Shown: piece by piece, positions 61,979 through 64,000 of the stretch
Numbering within the stretch: the first letter of the stretch is position 1
How the letters are laid out: each line of letters starts with the position of its first letter
Assembly: GCF_004792415.1 (NCBI RefSeq)
Contig: NZ_CP038853.1
Location: 1,550,001-1,614,000, forward strand
Origin: Pantoea vagans
Lineage (GTDB): Bacteria; Pseudomonadota; Gammaproteobacteria; Enterobacterales; Enterobacteriaceae
Reading direction: 5' to 3'
DNA length: 64,000 nt
Notes under the pieces: model-generated
Told to the model about the DNA's origin: nothing
What the model saw: only the letters and a program-made list of their open reading frames with translations
The model's database searches: none
Program-made: the position numbers and the translations under genes

Positions 61979-64000
61979 ATGGATGATCAATTAACGCTTT
62001 CACTGCCGCGTCGTCTGCTGAGCTATCTCATCTGCTCACTGATCGCTTTTCAGCCCCTGCTGCCTGCCTTTTCAGCCGCGATTACGCCTGCTACACCGGG
62101 TACCCAGGTCGATGCTGCCGGTAATGGCGTGCCGGTTATCAACATCGCGACGCCAAATGCGTCAGGTCTGTCGCACAACCAGTATCAGAATTACAACGTC
62201 GGCCAGGAAGGGCTGATCCTGAATAACGCGACCGACCGGTTAACGCAGACGCAACTCGGTGGACTCATCCAGAACAACCCGAATCTGAAAGCGGGGCAGG
62301 AAGCCCGGGCAATCATCAACGAAGTGGTCGGGGCCAATCGTTCGCAGCTTCAGGGCTACACCGAAGTGGCGGGTAAAGCGGCCAACGTTATGGTCGCCAA
62401 CCCCTACGGCATCACCTGCAACGGCTGCGGCTTTATTAATACGCCAAACGTGACGCTCACCACCGGTAAGCCGCAGCTGGATGCACAGGGCAATCTGCAA
62501 TCGCTGGAAGTGACCAAAGGTGCCATCAGCATTGAAGGTAAAGGGCTGGATGGCAGCCAGGCTGATGCGGTCTCGATTATCGCGCGCGCAACAGAAATCA
62601 ACGCGGGCATTCATGCCAGAGATCTCAATGTCACGCTGGGCGCAAACCGGGTTGGCGCAGATGGCAGCGTGACACCCATTGCGGGCGAGGGTGCTGCGCC
62701 CTCCGTCGCCGTCGATACCGGTGCGCTGGGCGGCATGTATGCCAACCGTATCCATCTGGTCTCCAGCGAAAACGGCGTCGGCGTCAATCTCGGCAATCTG
62801 AATGCCCGGCAGGGCGATATGGTGCTGGATGCGCAGGGTCGCTTAAGCATCAACAATAGCCTGACCAGCGGCACGCTGACGGCAAAAGGCAGCAGTATCG
62901 CCCTGCAGGGAGAACATAAAGCGGGTGGCAATGTCGCGCTGACTGCGCAGCAGGATATTGCTTTAACGGGCGCAAAACTGGGTAGCGACGCGGCGCTCGA
63001 CCTGAACAGTCAGGGGCAGATAACGCTTAAAGGCAGCAGCCTGACGGCAGGCCAGACTGCCCGTCTTAGCAGCAATTCCCTGGATATTGATAACAGCAGC
63101 AGCGGCAGTGCGGCAGACGCGATGCAGCTCTCTGCCACCGCGCAGCTACAGAATAGCGGTCAGATGACAGCGGGAAAGAAACTTGATCTTCAGGCCGCGC
63201 AGATCGTCAACAGTGGCAGCCTGATCAGTCAGGGTGACCTGCAGGTTCGCACCAGCTCGCTGCAGCAGCAGGGTATGTTACTGGCTCAGGGTAATAACAG
63301 TGTCGTTGCCGGACAGCTCAGCAATGACGGTGAGATCAGTGGCAGCAGCCTGAACATTCAAAGTGGGGCAATCAATAACGGGGGCAAGCTGTTAAGCCGC
63401 GGCGATGCGCTGATCACTGCAGACAGCATGCAGCAGCGCGGCACCCTTTCAGCCAGCAAAACTAACCAGCTTAACGTTACCGGCACGCTGAACAACAGCG
63501 GTGAAGTGAGCGGGGGCAGTCTGAATATTTACAGTGGATCGCTGCTTAACAGCGGGAATCTGCTGGGCAGTCAGCAGACAGATATTACCTCTGGCATCCT
63601 GCAGCAGGATGGAACGCTCTCATCCCAGGGCAAACTGCAGCTGAAAGTTGCCGATCGGTTAAGTAATAGCGGTGAACTGAGCGGAAACAGCCTGGATATA
63701 ACCAGCGGCACGCTCGACAACAGCGGAAAAATGATCAGCAGCGGCGATGCCCTGCTCACCGCTAATCGTCTGAATCAGGACGGCACGCTCTCCGCGCAGG
63801 GGAATGCAGCGTTTAATATCGCTGACACCTTCAGCAACAGCGGCAATATGGTCAGTCAGCGTCTGCAAATTGATGCCCCGACACTGATTAACAGCGGCGA
63901 GATGGTGAGTCATGGCGATGCTGTGATGAACGCCGATACGCTGCAGCAAAACGGCTCGCTCACGGCCCGGGGTGACGCGCAGCTGACCGCCCGTGGCTGG
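61979..64000 (+). CDS. TpsA exoprotein, filamentous haemagglutinin/CdiA-like (3' partial)
   Basis: The frame is open for 674 codons and runs off the window. Extended N-terminal signal region (about 36 residues, ending FQPLLPAFSA), then the TPS secretion domain with the hallmarks NEVVGANRSQLQGYTEVAGK and ANPYGITCNGCGFINTP, the two cysteines being the pair in the family motif. From about residue 390 exact 57-residue repeats begin. The family includes contact-dependent growth inhibition toxins, adhesins and haemolysins. The C-terminal domain that decides which is outside the window. Confidence 0.95.
   Translation, partial: MDDQLTLSLPRRLLSYLICSLIAFQPLLPAFSAAITPATPGTQVDAAGNGVPVINIATPNASGLSHNQYQNYNVGQEGLILNNATDRLTQTQLGGLIQNNPNLKAGQEARAIINEVVGANRSQLQGYTEVAGKAANVMVANPYGITCNGCGFINTPNVTLTTGKPQLDAQGNLQSLEVTKGAISIEGKGLDGSQADAVSIIARATEINAGIHARDLNVTLGANRVGADGSVTPIAGEGAAPSVAVDTGALGGMYANRIHLVSSENGVGVNLGNLNARQGDMVLDAQGRLSINNSLTSGTLTAKGSSIALQGEHKAGGNVALTAQQDIALTGAKLGSDAALDLNSQGQITLKGSSLTAGQTARLSSNSLDIDNSSSGSAADAMQLSATAQLQNSGQMTAGKKLDLQAAQIVNSGSLISQGDLQVRTSSLQQQGMLLAQGNNSVVAGQLSNDGEISGSSLNIQSGAINNGGKLLSRGDALITADSMQQRGTLSASKTNQLNVTGTLNNSGEVSGGSLNIYSGSLLNSGNLLGSQQTDITSGILQQDGTLSSQGKLQLKVADRLSNSGELSGNSLDITSGTLDNSGKMISSGDALLTANRLNQDGTLSAQGNAAFNIADTFSNSGNMVSQRLQIDAPTLINSGEMVSHGDAVMNADTLQQNGSLTARGDAQLTARGW
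63149..63832 (+). repeat. Four tandem 171-base (57-residue) repeats in the TpsA gene
   Basis: Units begin at 63149, 63320, 63491 and 63662, each exactly 171 bases, and a fifth starts at 63833 and reaches the edge. Each opens with a xNSGxxSG-type turn, then SLxIxSG, GD, LQQxGTLSAxG. They diverge in sequence but not in length, as in haemagglutinin-type beta-helix stalks. The array probably goes on past the window. Confidence 0.9.

Overview
The window is about 60 % GC, densely packed and gene-rich. It looks like the chromosome (or a large replicon) of an Erwiniaceae member, most likely Pantoea. That is an inference. It rests on the AMP nucleosidase and YeeO proteins being near-identical in plan to those of enteric bacteria and neighbouring each other as in E. 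coli, on a complete enteric-type C-P lyase cluster, and on a rhodopsin of the DTG type known from Pantoea. Both ends are cut: the first gene lacks its 5' end and the last, a giant exoprotein gene, runs off the right edge. I saw no tRNA, rRNA, CRISPR array or transposase.

1-15.3 kb is a catabolic block for amino-acid derivatives, almost all on the plus strand. It holds a peptide-type ABC ATPase, an FAD oxidoreductase, two GNAT acetyltransferases, a 2-hydroxyacid dehydrogenase, an M20 amidohydrolase, a class III aminotransferase, an Lrp-type regulator, a hydantoinase/oxoprolinase pair (HyuA/HyuB), a thiamine-diphosphate enzyme and a short-chain dehydrogenase (SDR). 15.3-18 kb is an accessory insert on the minus strand: two unknown overlapping genes and a RES-type toxin with its antitoxin. 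A degenerate copy of the 3' end of the preceding SDR gene lies between the two pairs. 18.2-21.7 kb is a nitrogen-scavenging operon (amidase, NCS1 permease, biuret-hydrolase-like enzyme) behind a well-formed sigma-54 promoter.

21.8-27.8 kb carries a GGDEF/EAL protein, an MscS channel, an 805-base AT-rich gap and a two-gene phototrophy cassette (DTG rhodopsin plus Brp/Blh beta-carotene dioxygenase, which makes its retinal). 28.0-39.3 kb is the phosphonate locus in the order phnFGHIJKLMNP then phnCDEE, with a candidate Pho box array before each half. A hybrid histidine kinase faces it.

42.0-46.6 kb is a sugar ABC importer followed by a D-lyxose-isomerase-type enzyme. 46.6-50.9 kb holds an AraC regulator divergent from an SDR, an orphan OmpR-type regulator and a purine permease. 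50.9-54.95 kb is unlike the rest: six copies of a roughly 280-base composite hairpin repeat, in both orientations, surround two tandem AT-richer PAS/LuxR-type regulators and a hexamer microsatellite. 54.9-59.9 kb holds amn, yeeO, a secreted beta-propeller lactonase-like protein and a 51-residue ORF. From 60.3 kb a two-partner secretion pair (TpsB, then TpsA with exact 57-residue repeats) runs to the edge.
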